A stretch of DNA of 64,000 nt, from positions 1-64,000 of the forward strand of contig CALFRK010000050.1 of NCBI GenBank assembly GCA_937919625.1, given 5' to 3'. The notes beneath the pieces were generated by a model. It was given only the letters and a program-made list of their open reading frames with translations. It did not search any database and was not told where the DNA came from. The position numbers and the translations under genes were made by a program. The stretch's first letter is position 1. Every line of letters begins with the position of its first letter. This document shows positions 1 to 8,123 of the stretch, piece by piece. The stretch is from an uncultured Ilumatobacter sp. (lineage in GTDB: Bacteria > Actinomycetota > Acidimicrobiia > Acidimicrobiales > Ilumatobacteraceae).

Positions 1-57
1 GACGGCAACCGGCTCGGCGACGGCAACCGGCTCGGCGACGGCAACCGGCTCGGCGGT
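1..57 (-). repeat. 18-bp tandem repeat inside the dnaX tail
   Basis: The unit GACGGCAACCGGCTCGGC is repeated three times from base 1 and encodes AEPVAV on the minus strand. The array probably continues left of the window. The unit length is a multiple of three, so copy-number change would keep the reading frame. Confidence 0.9.
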
Positions 58-1377
58 TGTTGTCGATGCCTGACCATCTGCAGCGCGACCGGCGTCACTG
101 TTTGGCGCCGCCGGTGCGATCGCCGTAGACGAGCCAGCGGTCGCGGTTGCTGACTGGTGGGAACCCAAGGCTGCCGCCGCCGGCCGGCGTGCCGCACCGC
201 CCAACACGGCCCGACCCGTGGCCGGGTCTTTGGCGATCGAACCTGTGGAGGATGCAGTAGGGCCCGCCGCCTTGAGCTGCTTGACAGATTGCTCGAGCCG
301 CTCGATGCGCACCATCAGGGCGTCGGTGTCGGTGCCTGCTTCGTCGTGTGTGAGTTGCACCAGGGCGACCTCGACAAGAATTCGAGGGTCGGGAGCATGG
401 CGCATATCGGCCAGCGCGGACCCAAGTCGTTCGATCGCCCTGACCAGCCCAGCCGCACCCAACTGTTGGGCCTGAGCCGCGAGAGCGTCGAGGCGATCGC
501 GGGGCAACATGACCAGTTCGGGTGCCATCAACGACAAGAATGCGTTGCGCAGGTGGCGCACGATGCCCTCGGTGACCGTGCGCGGATCGCGGCCGAGGTT
601 GACGGCCTGGCCCATTGCCGTGAGCACCCGCCCCTGGTCGCGTTCGATCAGGGCCGTGAGGAACTCGTCGAGGTCGATCACCTCGCTGACGTCGCCGCCG
701 GTCGCCGCCAGCAACTCGAGCGCCGACAGCGTGTCGCGTGCCGAACCGCCACCCTGGATCAGCGCCGCTTCGATCGCCTGCGGCGACAGATCGAGCCCGG
801 CGTCTTCTGCGACCCACTTGGCATGGTCGGCCATGGTGTCGCTGGGAAGCAGATGAAACTGCAGATGCTGCGTGCGCGAACGGATCGTGTCGCTCATCTT
901 TTGTGGATCGGTAGTGGCGAGCACGAACACCACGTGTGGAGGTGGCTCTTCGAGCGTTTTGAGCAACGCCGCCTCTGCCGCCTTTGACAACATATGGACC
1001 TCGTCGAGGATGTAAACCTTGTGCCGACCCGGCGTGCCAAGCGACGCCTTCTCGACCAGATCGCGGATGGCGTCGACACCATTGTTGGATGCGGCGTCTA
1101 GCTCGTGCACGTCGTAGCTGGTGCCACGCTCGACCGAGACACACGAATCGCATTCGCAGCAAGGCTCGCCATCGACGACGTTCTGGCAGTTGAGCACTTT
1201 CGCCAGGATTCGAGCAGAAGTGGTTTTACCGGTTCCGCGCGGCCCCGAAAAGAGGTAGGCCTGGCCCGCTCGTTCTGACGCGACCGCGTCGCGCAGCGCC
1301 CGCACCACATGATCCTGACCCTTGAGCTCGCTGAATTTGCGAGGTCGGTAGCGGCGATAGAGCGACTGGGTTGCCAT
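1..1377 (-). CDS. dnaX: DNA polymerase III subunit gamma/tau (5' part, runs off left edge)
   Basis: Clamp-loader ATPase of the replicative polymerase. The frame reads from ATG at 1377 without a stop to base 1, so 459 codons are visible and the C-terminus is outside the window. Walker A GPRGTGKT is at residues 45-52, four zinc-ligand cysteines are at about 63, 72, 75 and 78, and Walker B ILDEVH is near 122-127. After the AAA+ and collar regions (to about residue 370) the protein turns into a low-complexity Ala/Pro/Thr tail. The tail ends here in a repeated AEPVAV motif encoded by an 18-bp tandem repeat. No ribosomal slippage site is visible in this part. Confidence 0.95.
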   Translation of the reverse strand, partial: MATQSLYRRYRPRKFSELKGQDHVVRALRDAVASERAGQAYLFSGPRGTGKTTSARILAKVLNCQNVVDGEPCCECDSCVSVERGTSYDVHELDAASNNGVDAIRDLVEKASLGTPGRHKVYILDEVHMLSKAAEAALLKTLEEPPPHVVFVLATTDPQKMSDTIRSRTQHLQFHLLPSDTMADHAKWVAEDAGLDLSPQAIEAALIQGGGSARDTLSALELLAATGGDVSEVIDLDEFLTALIERDQGRVLTAMGQAVNLGRDPRTVTEGIVRHLRNAFLSLMAPELVMLPRDRLDALAAQAQQLGAAGLVRAIERLGSALADMRHAPDPRILVEVALVQLTHDEAGTDTDALMVRIERLEQSVKQLKAAGPTASSTGSIAKDPATGRAVLGGAARRPAAAALGSHQSATATAGSSTAIAPAAPNSDAGRAADGQASTTTAEPVAVAEPVAVAEPVAV

Positions 1378-1494
1378 CGGGTCAGAGCTTACCTACCGGG
1401 TGCGCGCCCCCGGGAGAGGGGCCGAGTCGAGCCCGATGCCGGCCGGTCACGACAGGTGTGTTGCAACGGCATTGCGAAGTGATGTCAATCTTGG

Positions 1495-3501
1495 GTGGCT
1501 TGGATGGCTACCGTGGTCGATGTGAGCGTGCGAACCTTTGTTCCCTCACGTGCCGGCACACGCAGGCGCCGGACCCAATCGACCTCACGGCCGGTGACAC
1601 CGCCGACGCCCGCAACACGAATTGTGGCCTGGATCAGTTTCACCTTCGGTCTGTTTTTGGCCGTCGTTGCGGTGTTGATGCCGAGCGCCGTCAACGCCCA
1701 GGACGCCAACTCGCTGAACTCGATCGATCCCGTTGACGGCTCGTCGCTGGAAGTCTCGCCACAGCTGATCACCTTGTCGTTCAACCAGGAGTTGGCCAAC
1801 GATGACGTGCCCAAGCTGAGCCTGGTGTGCAACAACGTGATCCAAGACGTCGGGGTGCCGAAGGTCGACCTCGATGGTGTCTTCGTCACGGTCACGATCA
1901 ATACGCCGGTGCCGCGCGGGAACTGCTTCGTTTCGTGGTTCTTGGAGAACGCCCTCGGCGAAACGATCGTGCGCGGTGGGTCATCGTTCGGCGTCACCTC
2001 CGACCCACCTGCGTCGGGGGCCGAAACAGACACCACGACGACCAGCCCGTTCATCCAGGTGCCCGCCGTTCCGGTCTCGACTAGTACCGAGGTAGCGGAG
2101 AACCCTGGCAGCACCGGGGGCGCCCTGTGGCTCGGCCGCATGCTCTCGACACTTGGCATCCTGATCGTGTTCGGGTCGTTGAGCCTGATCAGCATCGGCT
2201 GGCCAGAAGGCCCCGAGTATGTTGTCACGGTTCGGTTCCTGCGGGCAGTCTGGCTGGTCGCCCTGCTCGGAACTGTTCTGTATCTTGTCGCCTTCGCCGC
2301 CGATTCTGCCGGTACGTCGCTCGGTTCGGCGCTCAGCCCGAGCACCTGGCTCGACCTCAAAGACGCCGGTTGGCCCGGCCGCGGCGCCCTGTTGCGGTTG
2401 GTCTTTGTGGCCGCCAGCGGTTGGGTGGCGATGCGACCCGAGCGAATTATCGACCCGCAGAGCGCAATGCTCGCCTGGGGCTTGCCCGGAGCGGCGTTGA
2501 TTACCGTCGCCCTCAGCCGGGCCGATGGTCCGGCGGCCTTGATCGGCTTCACGGTCGGCGTCGTTCACGTGCTTGCCGTCGCCGTGTGGTTTGGCGGGGC
2601 CGCTTTGGTTGCCCGTGTGGTGGTGGCCGGACCAGGTGAAGAAGATCTTGTTCACGCCACGCGTGCGTTCAGTCGCGTTTCGGTGCCGGCGATGTTGGTG
2701 GCCGCCGTGACGGGCGTGATCCAGGTGATTCGTCTCGATGGCGGCGAGCTGTTCAGCAGCAGCCACGGGCGGGTGCTGTTGCTAAAGGTGATCGCAGTGG
2801 CGGCGATGTTGGCCGTGGCGCTGGCCGCCCGCCAGCAGGTCACGATGCGACTCGAACGCGCCCACGAGATGACCGTCCCGCTGGCCGACCGCTTCCGGCG
2901 GGCGTTCGGAGCCGAGGCGGCGCTGGGCGTGGTCGTGCTGGCGTTCAGCGGCTGGATGTTAACCCTCACGCCGGCTCGGGTCGATCCCTACGCGGGCGAG
3001 TCATACCTTCCCGCTTTGGTGTTCAGTGATCCGACCACCGGGCTAGAGGCGAAGGTGTTCATCGGCCCTGGCAGGGTCGGCCTAAATGGTCTGAAGGTCG
3101 AGGTCGAACAGCCACCCGATGGCATTACCAACCTGACCCTGCGGTTCGTTCCGCCGGTCAATTCGAACGCATTCATCGTGCAACAGGCGATCCCATTGAC
3201 CACGTGGGGCACGGCGATCCTCGAGACCGTCGACGGTTTGCCGTTCACGGTGCCGGGCACCTGGACACTCGAGTTGTCGGCTTCGACGACCACCGGGGTT
3301 CTGGAGAACGTGACCTACACGTTTGCCGTCACCGACCCCGAGGGCGTCTCTGTCACGGTCCCGACCTCGGTCAGCGCCGTTCCGGTTCAGGTCGAGCTGA
3401 TCGACCAGGTGACCACCACGGCTCCATTCGGCACCACTCCGCCGACCGACCCGCCTCTGGATCCAACCGCGTCGGTCGCCGTCACCGACCCCGCCGGCTG
3501 A
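1495..3501 (+). CDS. CopC-CopD fusion copper/membrane protein
   Basis: A 668-residue membrane protein. An N-terminal signal/anchor (about residues 42-65) is followed by a CopC-like beta domain (about 70-170; DPVDGSSLEVSP, SFNQEL, VSWF) and then a Ser/Thr linker. Next comes a polytopic CopD-type region (about 210-490), then an extracytoplasmic beta domain and a Thr/Pro-rich tail. CopC/CopD families handle periplasmic copper and its import. The usual first His of mature CopC is not obvious (the segment after the signal starts AQDANSL), so copper binding is inferred. GTG 1495 is the upstream start; ATG 1504 is an alternative. Convergent with the ligase gene 7 bp downstream. Confidence 0.85.
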   Translation: MAWMATVVDVSVRTFVPSRAGTRRRRTQSTSRPVTPPTPATRIVAWISFTFGLFLAVVAVLMPSAVNAQDANSLNSIDPVDGSSLEVSPQLITLSFNQELANDDVPKLSLVCNNVIQDVGVPKVDLDGVFVTVTINTPVPRGNCFVSWFLENALGETIVRGGSSFGVTSDPPASGAETDTTTTSPFIQVPAVPVSTSTEVAENPGSTGGALWLGRMLSTLGILIVFGSLSLISIGWPEGPEYVVTVRFLRAVWLVALLGTVLYLVAFAADSAGTSLGSALSPSTWLDLKDAGWPGRGALLRLVFVAASGWVAMRPERIIDPQSAMLAWGLPGAALITVALSRADGPAALIGFTVGVVHVLAVAVWFGGAALVARVVVAGPGEEDLVHATRAFSRVSVPAMLVAAVTGVIQVIRLDGGELFSSSHGRVLLLKVIAVAAMLAVALAARQQVTMRLERAHEMTVPLADRFRRAFGAEAALGVVVLAFSGWMLTLTPARVDPYAGESYLPALVFSDPTTGLEAKVFIGPGRVGLNGLKVEVEQPPDGITNLTLRFVPPVNSNAFIVQQAIPLTTWGTAILETVDGLPFTVPGTWTLELSASTTTGVLENVTYTFAVTDPEGVSVTVPTSVSAVPVQVELIDQVTTTAPFGTTPPTDPPLDPTASVAVTDPAG

Positions 3502-3508
3502 TCACCGG

Positions 3509-4588
3509 TCAGCCTGACTCGGCCAACAGGTCTTCAAATCGCACCGCCTCGGCAACGTCGAGTTGCTCGTACCGACACGACTCTGGTGTTCGATCCGGCC
3601 GCCACCGCTGGAACTGCACCCCGTGCCGGAACCTGCCGCCTTCCAGCTGGCCGAATGTGACCTCGACCACCCGCTCGATCCTGAGCGGCACGAACGACAG
3701 GTCTTTGTTGACATTCCAGCGCGAGAACCCGCCCGGCATCCGCTGCGCACTGTTGGCCTGAGCTTCGGCCCAATCGTGCCAGGGATGGCCGTCGAGGGCC
3801 TCGACAGTGAGCGGCCCGAGCTCGTTAATCAGCTCACGCCGAAACTTGACTGAGAATGCGGCGCACACGCCGACGTGGTGCAGCAGGGCGTCGTTGTCGT
3901 AAAGCCCGAGCAGAAGCGAGCCGACGCCCTCGCCGTCTTTGTGAACGCGGAACCCGGCGACGACACACTCGGCTGTGCGCTCGTGTTTGACCTTGACCAG
4001 GCTGCGCTTATCGGGGGTGTACACGCCGTCGAGCCGCTTTGCCATCACGCCGTCGAGCCCGGCGCCCTCGAACCGCGTAAACCAGCGTTCGGCGATCTCG
4101 GGGTTTGTAGTGGCGGGCGTGAGATGAACGCCGCCGTTCGGGACGAGGCGTTGTTCGAGCAGCTGACGTCGCCGAGCGAAACGGGCAGTCGTCAAATCTT
4201 CTTCGTCGAGCGCCAGCAGATCGAAGGCGACGAACGATGCCGGGGTCTTCTCGGCGAGCATTTGTACCCGCGACTCGGCGGGGTGGATCCGTTGTTGGAG
4301 GGCGTCGAAATCGAGCCCCTTACCCTCAGCCTGGGCGATCACGATCTCGCCGTCGACGACACATCGATCCGGGAGCGCCTCGATCAACAACGGCACGAGC
4401 TCAGGGAAGTAGCGGTTGAAGGGCTTTTGATTGCGGCTGGTGAGTTGAAGCTGGTCACCGTCGCGGAAGGCGATACAGCGGAAGCCGTCCCACTTCGGCT
4501 CGTACAGCAGGCCGTCGTCGGTTGGGATCGTGCGTGCCAGCTTGGCCAGCATCGGCTTGATCGGGGGCTGGACCGGCAACTGCATCAC
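3509..4588 (-). CDS. ligC: ATP-dependent DNA ligase, LigC-like
   Basis: A 359-residue stand-alone ligase of the size of mycobacterial LigC. Motif I EPKWDGFR places the AMP-accepting lysine at residue 32. Other ligase motifs visible are DGEIV, FVAFDLLALD, EGLDGVMAK-like (AGLDGVMAKRL) and VKVKHERTAECVV. The C-terminal OB-fold part ends with HGVQFQRWRPDR. LigC-type enzymes act in DNA repair and end joining. Start is GTG 4588 or ATG 4585. It lies 73 bp downstream of the aldehyde dehydrogenase on the same strand, with a palindromic repeat in the gap. Confidence 0.9.
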   Translation of the reverse strand: MMQLPVQPPIKPMLAKLARTIPTDDGLLYEPKWDGFRCIAFRDGDQLQLTSRNQKPFNRYFPELVPLLIEALPDRCVVDGEIVIAQAEGKGLDFDALQQRIHPAESRVQMLAEKTPASFVAFDLLALDEEDLTTARFARRRQLLEQRLVPNGGVHLTPATTNPEIAERWFTRFEGAGLDGVMAKRLDGVYTPDKRSLVKVKHERTAECVVAGFRVHKDGEGVGSLLLGLYDNDALLHHVGVCAAFSVKFRRELINELGPLTVEALDGHPWHDWAEAQANSAQRMPGGFSRWNVNKDLSFVPLRIERVVEVTFGQLEGGRFRHGVQFQRWRPDRTPESCRYEQLDVAEAVRFEDLLAESG

Positions 4589-4622
4589 GCAATAGTAAGC
4601 CGTTCAGGCCGAACAGATTCCC

Positions 4623-4662
4623 AGTTGGCAGTTGTGCCAGGCACAACTACCAACTGCCAACT
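4623..4662. repeat. Palindromic intergenic element, short form (copy 1)
   Basis: Inner arms AGTTGTGCC and GGCACAACT surround a two-base centre, extended by outer AGTTGGC/GCCAACT arms. The last base of the element is the third base of the TGA stop of the upstream-lying aldehyde dehydrogenase gene (4664-4662, minus). Member of the dispersed family described in the findings. Confidence 0.9.
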
Positions 4663-6197
4663 CAGTCGATGTCGAAGCTGACGCCTTGGGCGAGTGGTAG
4701 TTGGCGGCTGTAGTTGATCGTGTTCGTCTGGCGCCGCATGTAGCCCTTCCACGCGTCCGATCCAGACTCGCGTCCGCCGCCGGTCTCCTTTTCGCCGCCA
4801 AATGCGCCACCGATCTCGGCGCCCGACGGGCCGATGTTCACGTTGGCGATTCCGCAGTCGCTGCCGTGGGCGCTGATGAACCGCTCGGACTCGCGCAGGT
4901 CGGTTGTAAAGATCGACGATGCCAGCCCTTGGGGTACGCCGTTGTGCAAGGCGATCGCCTCGTCGAAATCGTCGTAGGCGAGGGCGTACAGAATCGGAGC
5001 GAATGTCTCGGCCCGCACCACATCGGTCTGGCCGGGCATCGCAACGATCGCCGGGCGGGCGTAGAACGCCTCAGGCGCCTGATCTGCGAGCGCCCGTTCG
5101 CCGCCCGCCACGCGCTGACCACCATCGGCGGCAGCGGTTGCCAACGACTGTTGCATGCGGTCGAAGGACGGTCGGTCGACCAACGGGCCGACCAGCGTGC
5201 CCTCGGCGAGCGGGTTTCCGATCGGCAACGACTCGTAGGCGCGACCGACCCGTTCGACGAGCTCGTCGTGAATCGAACGATGCACGATCAGGCGACGCAG
5301 GGTCGTGCATCGCTGACCGGCCGTTCCAGCGGCCGAGAACACGATGCCGCGCACGGTGAGGTCGAGATCGGCAGACGGGGCGACGATGGCGGCGTTGTTA
5401 CCGCCCAGCTCGAGGATCGATCGACCAAATCGTGCGGCAACGACCGGCGCCACCTTGCGGCCCATCGCAGTCGAACCTGTGGCCGAGATGATCGGGACGC
5501 CCTCATGGGCCACCAGCGCGGCGCCCTGCTCGACGCCACCCAGCAGCACCTGCAAGAGATCCGCAGGAGCGTCGCTGTCACCGGCGGCGCGCTGGAACAG
5601 TGCGCCGCAGGCGAGTGCGGTGAGCGGCGTCTTGTCACTCGGCTTCCAGATCACCGGGTCGCCGGCGACGATCGCCAGCGCCGTGTTCCACGACCACACA
5701 GCGACGGGGAAGTTGAAGGCGCTGATCACGCCGACCGGGCCCATCGGCTGCCAGGTTTCGAGCAGGCGATGGCCTGGACGCTCGGATGCGATCGTCAAAC
5801 CGTGCAGCTGGCGCGACAGACCGACGGCGAAGTCGCAGATATCGATCATCTCCTGAACTTCGCCGAGGCCCTCAGAGCGGATCTTGCCGGCCTCGATCGA
5901 CACCAGCTCGCCGAGTTCGTGTTTGTGTTGGCGGAGCAGTTCGCCCAGCCGCCGAACGACGTTGCCGCGCAGCGGTGCCGGTGTATCGCGCCACACCTTG
6001 AACGCCGCCGCCGCCCGCTCGACGGCGGCGTCGACGTTGCCGGCGCCGCCCGCCGCTCCGAGCGAACCACCCGTGATCGGCGTCCGGGCGAGCTGATCGC
6101 CGTGATTGGTGGTCGCCCCGCATGCTGCGAGCAGCTGTGCAGCACGTGTGGCGAGCTCGGCCTGGGTCGGCAATCCGTTCATAGTGGTGTCCTTCAT
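4662..6197 (-). CDS. Aldehyde dehydrogenase, ALDH7 (antiquitin-like) family
   Basis: A 511-residue NAD(P)-dependent aldehyde dehydrogenase. The signature ELGGNNAAIV followed by GTAGQRCTTLRR (catalytic Cys) is typical of ALDH7, whose best-known substrate is alpha-aminoadipate semialdehyde in lysine breakdown. FNFPVAVWSWN and WKPSDKTPL are cofactor-site motifs. ATG 6197 has GAGG upstream; ATG 6182 is an alternative start. It follows a class III aminotransferase gene by 70 bp on the same strand, so an amine-to-semialdehyde-to-acid pathway is a reasonable inference. The exact substrate is not determined by sequence. Confidence 0.9.
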   Translation of the reverse strand: MKDTTMNGLPTQAELATRAAQLLAACGATTNHGDQLARTPITGGSLGAAGGAGNVDAAVERAAAAFKVWRDTPAPLRGNVVRRLGELLRQHKHELGELVSIEAGKIRSEGLGEVQEMIDICDFAVGLSRQLHGLTIASERPGHRLLETWQPMGPVGVISAFNFPVAVWSWNTALAIVAGDPVIWKPSDKTPLTALACGALFQRAAGDSDAPADLLQVLLGGVEQGAALVAHEGVPIISATGSTAMGRKVAPVVAARFGRSILELGGNNAAIVAPSADLDLTVRGIVFSAAGTAGQRCTTLRRLIVHRSIHDELVERVGRAYESLPIGNPLAEGTLVGPLVDRPSFDRMQQSLATAAADGGQRVAGGERALADQAPEAFYARPAIVAMPGQTDVVRAETFAPILYALAYDDFDEAIALHNGVPQGLASSIFTTDLRESERFISAHGSDCGIANVNIGPSGAEIGGAFGGEKETGGGRESGSDAWKGYMRRQTNTINYSRQLPLAQGVSFDID

Positions 6198-6267
6198 TGT
6201 TAGATCCTCAGCCGCCGTATGCCAGTGCGATCATCTGCATCGCCACCGTATTGGCTTGGACAATCGA

Positions 6268-7578
6268 TCAGGCGTGTGCGCCGTCGACCACAGCGTGGCA
6301 CGCGTCGGCGATGATCGACAGCGCCGTGTCGGCTTGCTCGGCGGTGACGACCAGCGGCGGCGCCAGCCGGATGCCGCGCTCGCCGCACGTGAGCACCAGC
6401 AGCCCGCGCCGAAAGCACGCCTGCTCGAGCGCCACGGCAGCATCGTGATCGGTCAGGTCGAAGCCGATCATCAGCCCGCGGCCGCGAACGTCGGTGATCA
6501 GCGGCTGGCTGGTTTGGAGCGATCGCAGCCCGGCCAGCAGCTGGTCGCCGCGGGCTGTGGCATTGGCGGCCAGTTCGCCCTGCACCAAATCGAGCGTGGC
6601 GAGCGCCGCCGCGCATGCGACGGGATTACCGCCAAACGTCGAGCCGTGTTTGCCGGGCGCCCACTGCATGATTTCGTCGCGGGCGATCAGAGCCGCCAAC
6701 GGCAACCCGCTCGCCAGGCCCTTGCCGGCGGTGATGATGTCGGGCACTACCTCATCGTGCTCGCACGCCCACATCGCCCCGGTGCGCCCCATACCCGACT
6801 GCACCTCGTCGATTACGAGCAAGATGCCGTGCCGGTCGCACAGGTCGCGCAGCGACTGCAGCCAGCCGGCGGGCGGCACGATGTAGCCGCCCTCGCCCTG
6901 AATCGGCTCGACGAAGATGGCGGCGACATCGCCGGGCTCGGTCATCCTCCGAAACAGCACCCGCTCGATATAGTCGGCGCCGGTGAGCTGACCGTCGAAG
7001 GCAAACGGGGCGTGATAGCTGCCGGGCGTGACGATGCCGAAGCCGCTGCGGTACTTGGCCTTCGACGAGGTGAGCGACAAACTGCCCAGTGAGCGACCGT
7101 GGAATGCACCGTAGAAGGCGATCACGTTGGGTCGCTTGGTGAAGTGGCGGGCGAGCTTGAGCGCACCCTCGACCGCCTCGGTGCCCGAGTTGGCGAGGAA
7201 TACTCGCGACGGCCCCATTCCGGCCGGCGCAGAGGCCGCCAGTCGCTCACACAGCTCGGCGTGGACAGGGTGGTAGAAGTCGCTCGAGCAGTAGTGCAGG
7301 CAGGCATCGACCTGGGCGTGGATCGCGGCATTGACGACCGGGTGGGCATGGCCGGCGGCGTTGACGGCGATGCCGGCGTTGAAATCTAGGAAGCGGTTGC
7401 CGTCGACGTCTTCCAGAACGACACCGTCGCCGCGCTTGACCACGAGCGGGTAGACACGGGTCAACGACGGGCTCGAGACACGTTCGTCTTGGGCGATCAC
7501 GACGCGGGCGTTCGGTCCCGGCAACTCGGTGACGATGTGGGGGGCAAGCAACCCTGTAGGCGCGTCGGTCAGACTCAT
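6268..7578 (-). CDS. Class III PLP-dependent aminotransferase (GABA/lysine-type)
   Basis: A 436-residue fold-type I transaminase. Visible are NSGTEAVEGALKLAR, AFHGRSLG, the DEVQSGMGRTG aspartate motif that holds the pyridine nitrogen, and the lysine motif ITAGKGLASGLPL, then GSTFGGNPVAC. It resembles 4-aminobutyrate and omega-amino-acid aminotransferases. The neighbouring ALDH7 suggests a lysine-derived or omega-amino substrate. Start MSLTDAP at ATG 7578; the open frame continues upstream to 7674 but would cross a palindromic repeat. Confidence 0.88.
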   Translation of the reverse strand: MSLTDAPTGLLAPHIVTELPGPNARVVIAQDERVSSPSLTRVYPLVVKRGDGVVLEDVDGNRFLDFNAGIAVNAAGHAHPVVNAAIHAQVDACLHYCSSDFYHPVHAELCERLAASAPAGMGPSRVFLANSGTEAVEGALKLARHFTKRPNVIAFYGAFHGRSLGSLSLTSSKAKYRSGFGIVTPGSYHAPFAFDGQLTGADYIERVLFRRMTEPGDVAAIFVEPIQGEGGYIVPPAGWLQSLRDLCDRHGILLVIDEVQSGMGRTGAMWACEHDEVVPDIITAGKGLASGLPLAALIARDEIMQWAPGKHGSTFGGNPVACAAALATLDLVQGELAANATARGDQLLAGLRSLQTSQPLITDVRGRGLMIGFDLTDHDAAVALEQACFRRGLLVLTCGERGIRLAPPLVVTAEQADTALSIIADACHAVVDGAHA

Positions 7579-7636
7579 CCCGACATTCTGGCAGAAATGC
7601 TCCGGCGTGTCACCCGAGCTGGAACAAATCAGCCAG

Positions 7637-7669
7637 AGTTGGGAGATGTGCCTGGCACAACTCCCAACT
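7637..7669. repeat. Palindromic intergenic element, short form (copy 2)
   Basis: A 33-bp near-perfect palindrome, AGTTGGGAGATGTGCC then TGGCACAACTCCCAACT, between the divergent starts of the aminotransferase (7578, minus) and the MhuD-like gene (7684, plus). Here it sits in an upstream, not a 3', position. Confidence 0.9.
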
Positions 7670-7683
7670 GGCACGATGGAGAC

Positions 7684-8010
7684 ATGTCCGTCGTGAAGAT
7701 CAATGCCATCGAGGTGCCCGAGGGCGCCGGTCCCGAACTAGAGCGCCGGTTTGCAGCCCGCGCCGGCGCTGTCGACCAGCAGCCCGGCTTTGAGGAGTTT
7801 ATGTTGTTGCGGCCCGTTGCCGGCGATGATCGGTACTTCGTCGTCACCCGATGGGAGTCGGAGCAGGCGTTCGAGAGCTGGCGTGACGGCCAAACTTTCC
7901 AGCGCCAACACGCAGAGCCCGCAACCGGCGAGGCCAAGCCGCAAACCCCCGTCTCGACAGGCGCGTCCCTGCTCGAGTTCGAAGTCGTAGCCCTGAGCAC
8001 CCCAACCTGA
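7684..8010 (+). CDS. mhuD: MhuD-like haem-degrading monooxygenase (ABM fold)
   Basis: A 108-residue protein closely resembling mycobacterial MhuD, which degrades haem to mycobilin and releases iron: VVKINAIEVP, GAGPELERRF, LLRPV, YFVVTRWES and GASLLEFEVV all match. The active-site Asn7 and Trp66 positions are conserved. The haem-ligand His expected at residue 75 is Gln here, with His at 76, which may be a one-residue loop shift. The start is ATG 7684, matching the known N-terminus. It acts in the cytoplasm as a dimer (family knowledge). Confidence 0.88.
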   Translation: MSVVKINAIEVPEGAGPELERRFAARAGAVDQQPGFEEFMLLRPVAGDDRYFVVTRWESEQAFESWRDGQTFQRQHAEPATGEAKPQTPVSTGASLLEFEVVALSTPT

Positions 8011-8072
8011 GTTACCAAAGGTGCCTGGCACCTGCGGTAACGCCTGGCACCTGCGGTAACGCCTGGCAGGTG
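8011..8072. repeat. Tandem palindromic repeat between mhuD and aspartokinase genes
   Basis: The 19-bp unit GCCTGGCACCTGCGGTAAC occurs at 8023-8041 and 8042-8060, followed by a partial GCCTGGCAGGTG. GTTACC at 8011 and GGTGCC form inverted partners, so the array can fold into alternative hairpins. It starts directly after the mhuD stop codon. The GTGCCTGGCAC core is shared with the dispersed AGTTGG palindromes. Confidence 0.85.
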
Positions 8073-8123
8073 ATCGAAACCGATGTCGTGTCCGTCAGCG
8101 CCCGCTCGTAAGCTCCTTTACCC

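Noticed and set aside
1378-1494. Signal recognition particle RNA upstream of dnaX
   Set aside because: SRP RNA genes can lie near dnaX, but the conserved GGTCAGG..GGAAGGAAGCAGCC core is not present here on either strand.
4701-6203. 500-residue open frame on the plus strand
   Set aside because: It is antisense to the ALDH7 gene, is rich in Arg, His and Gln, and shows no domain; typical shadow of a GC-rich gene.
6106-7092. 328-residue plus-strand open frame over the aminotransferase
   Set aside because: Antisense shadow; the minus-strand aminotransferase has every conserved motif.
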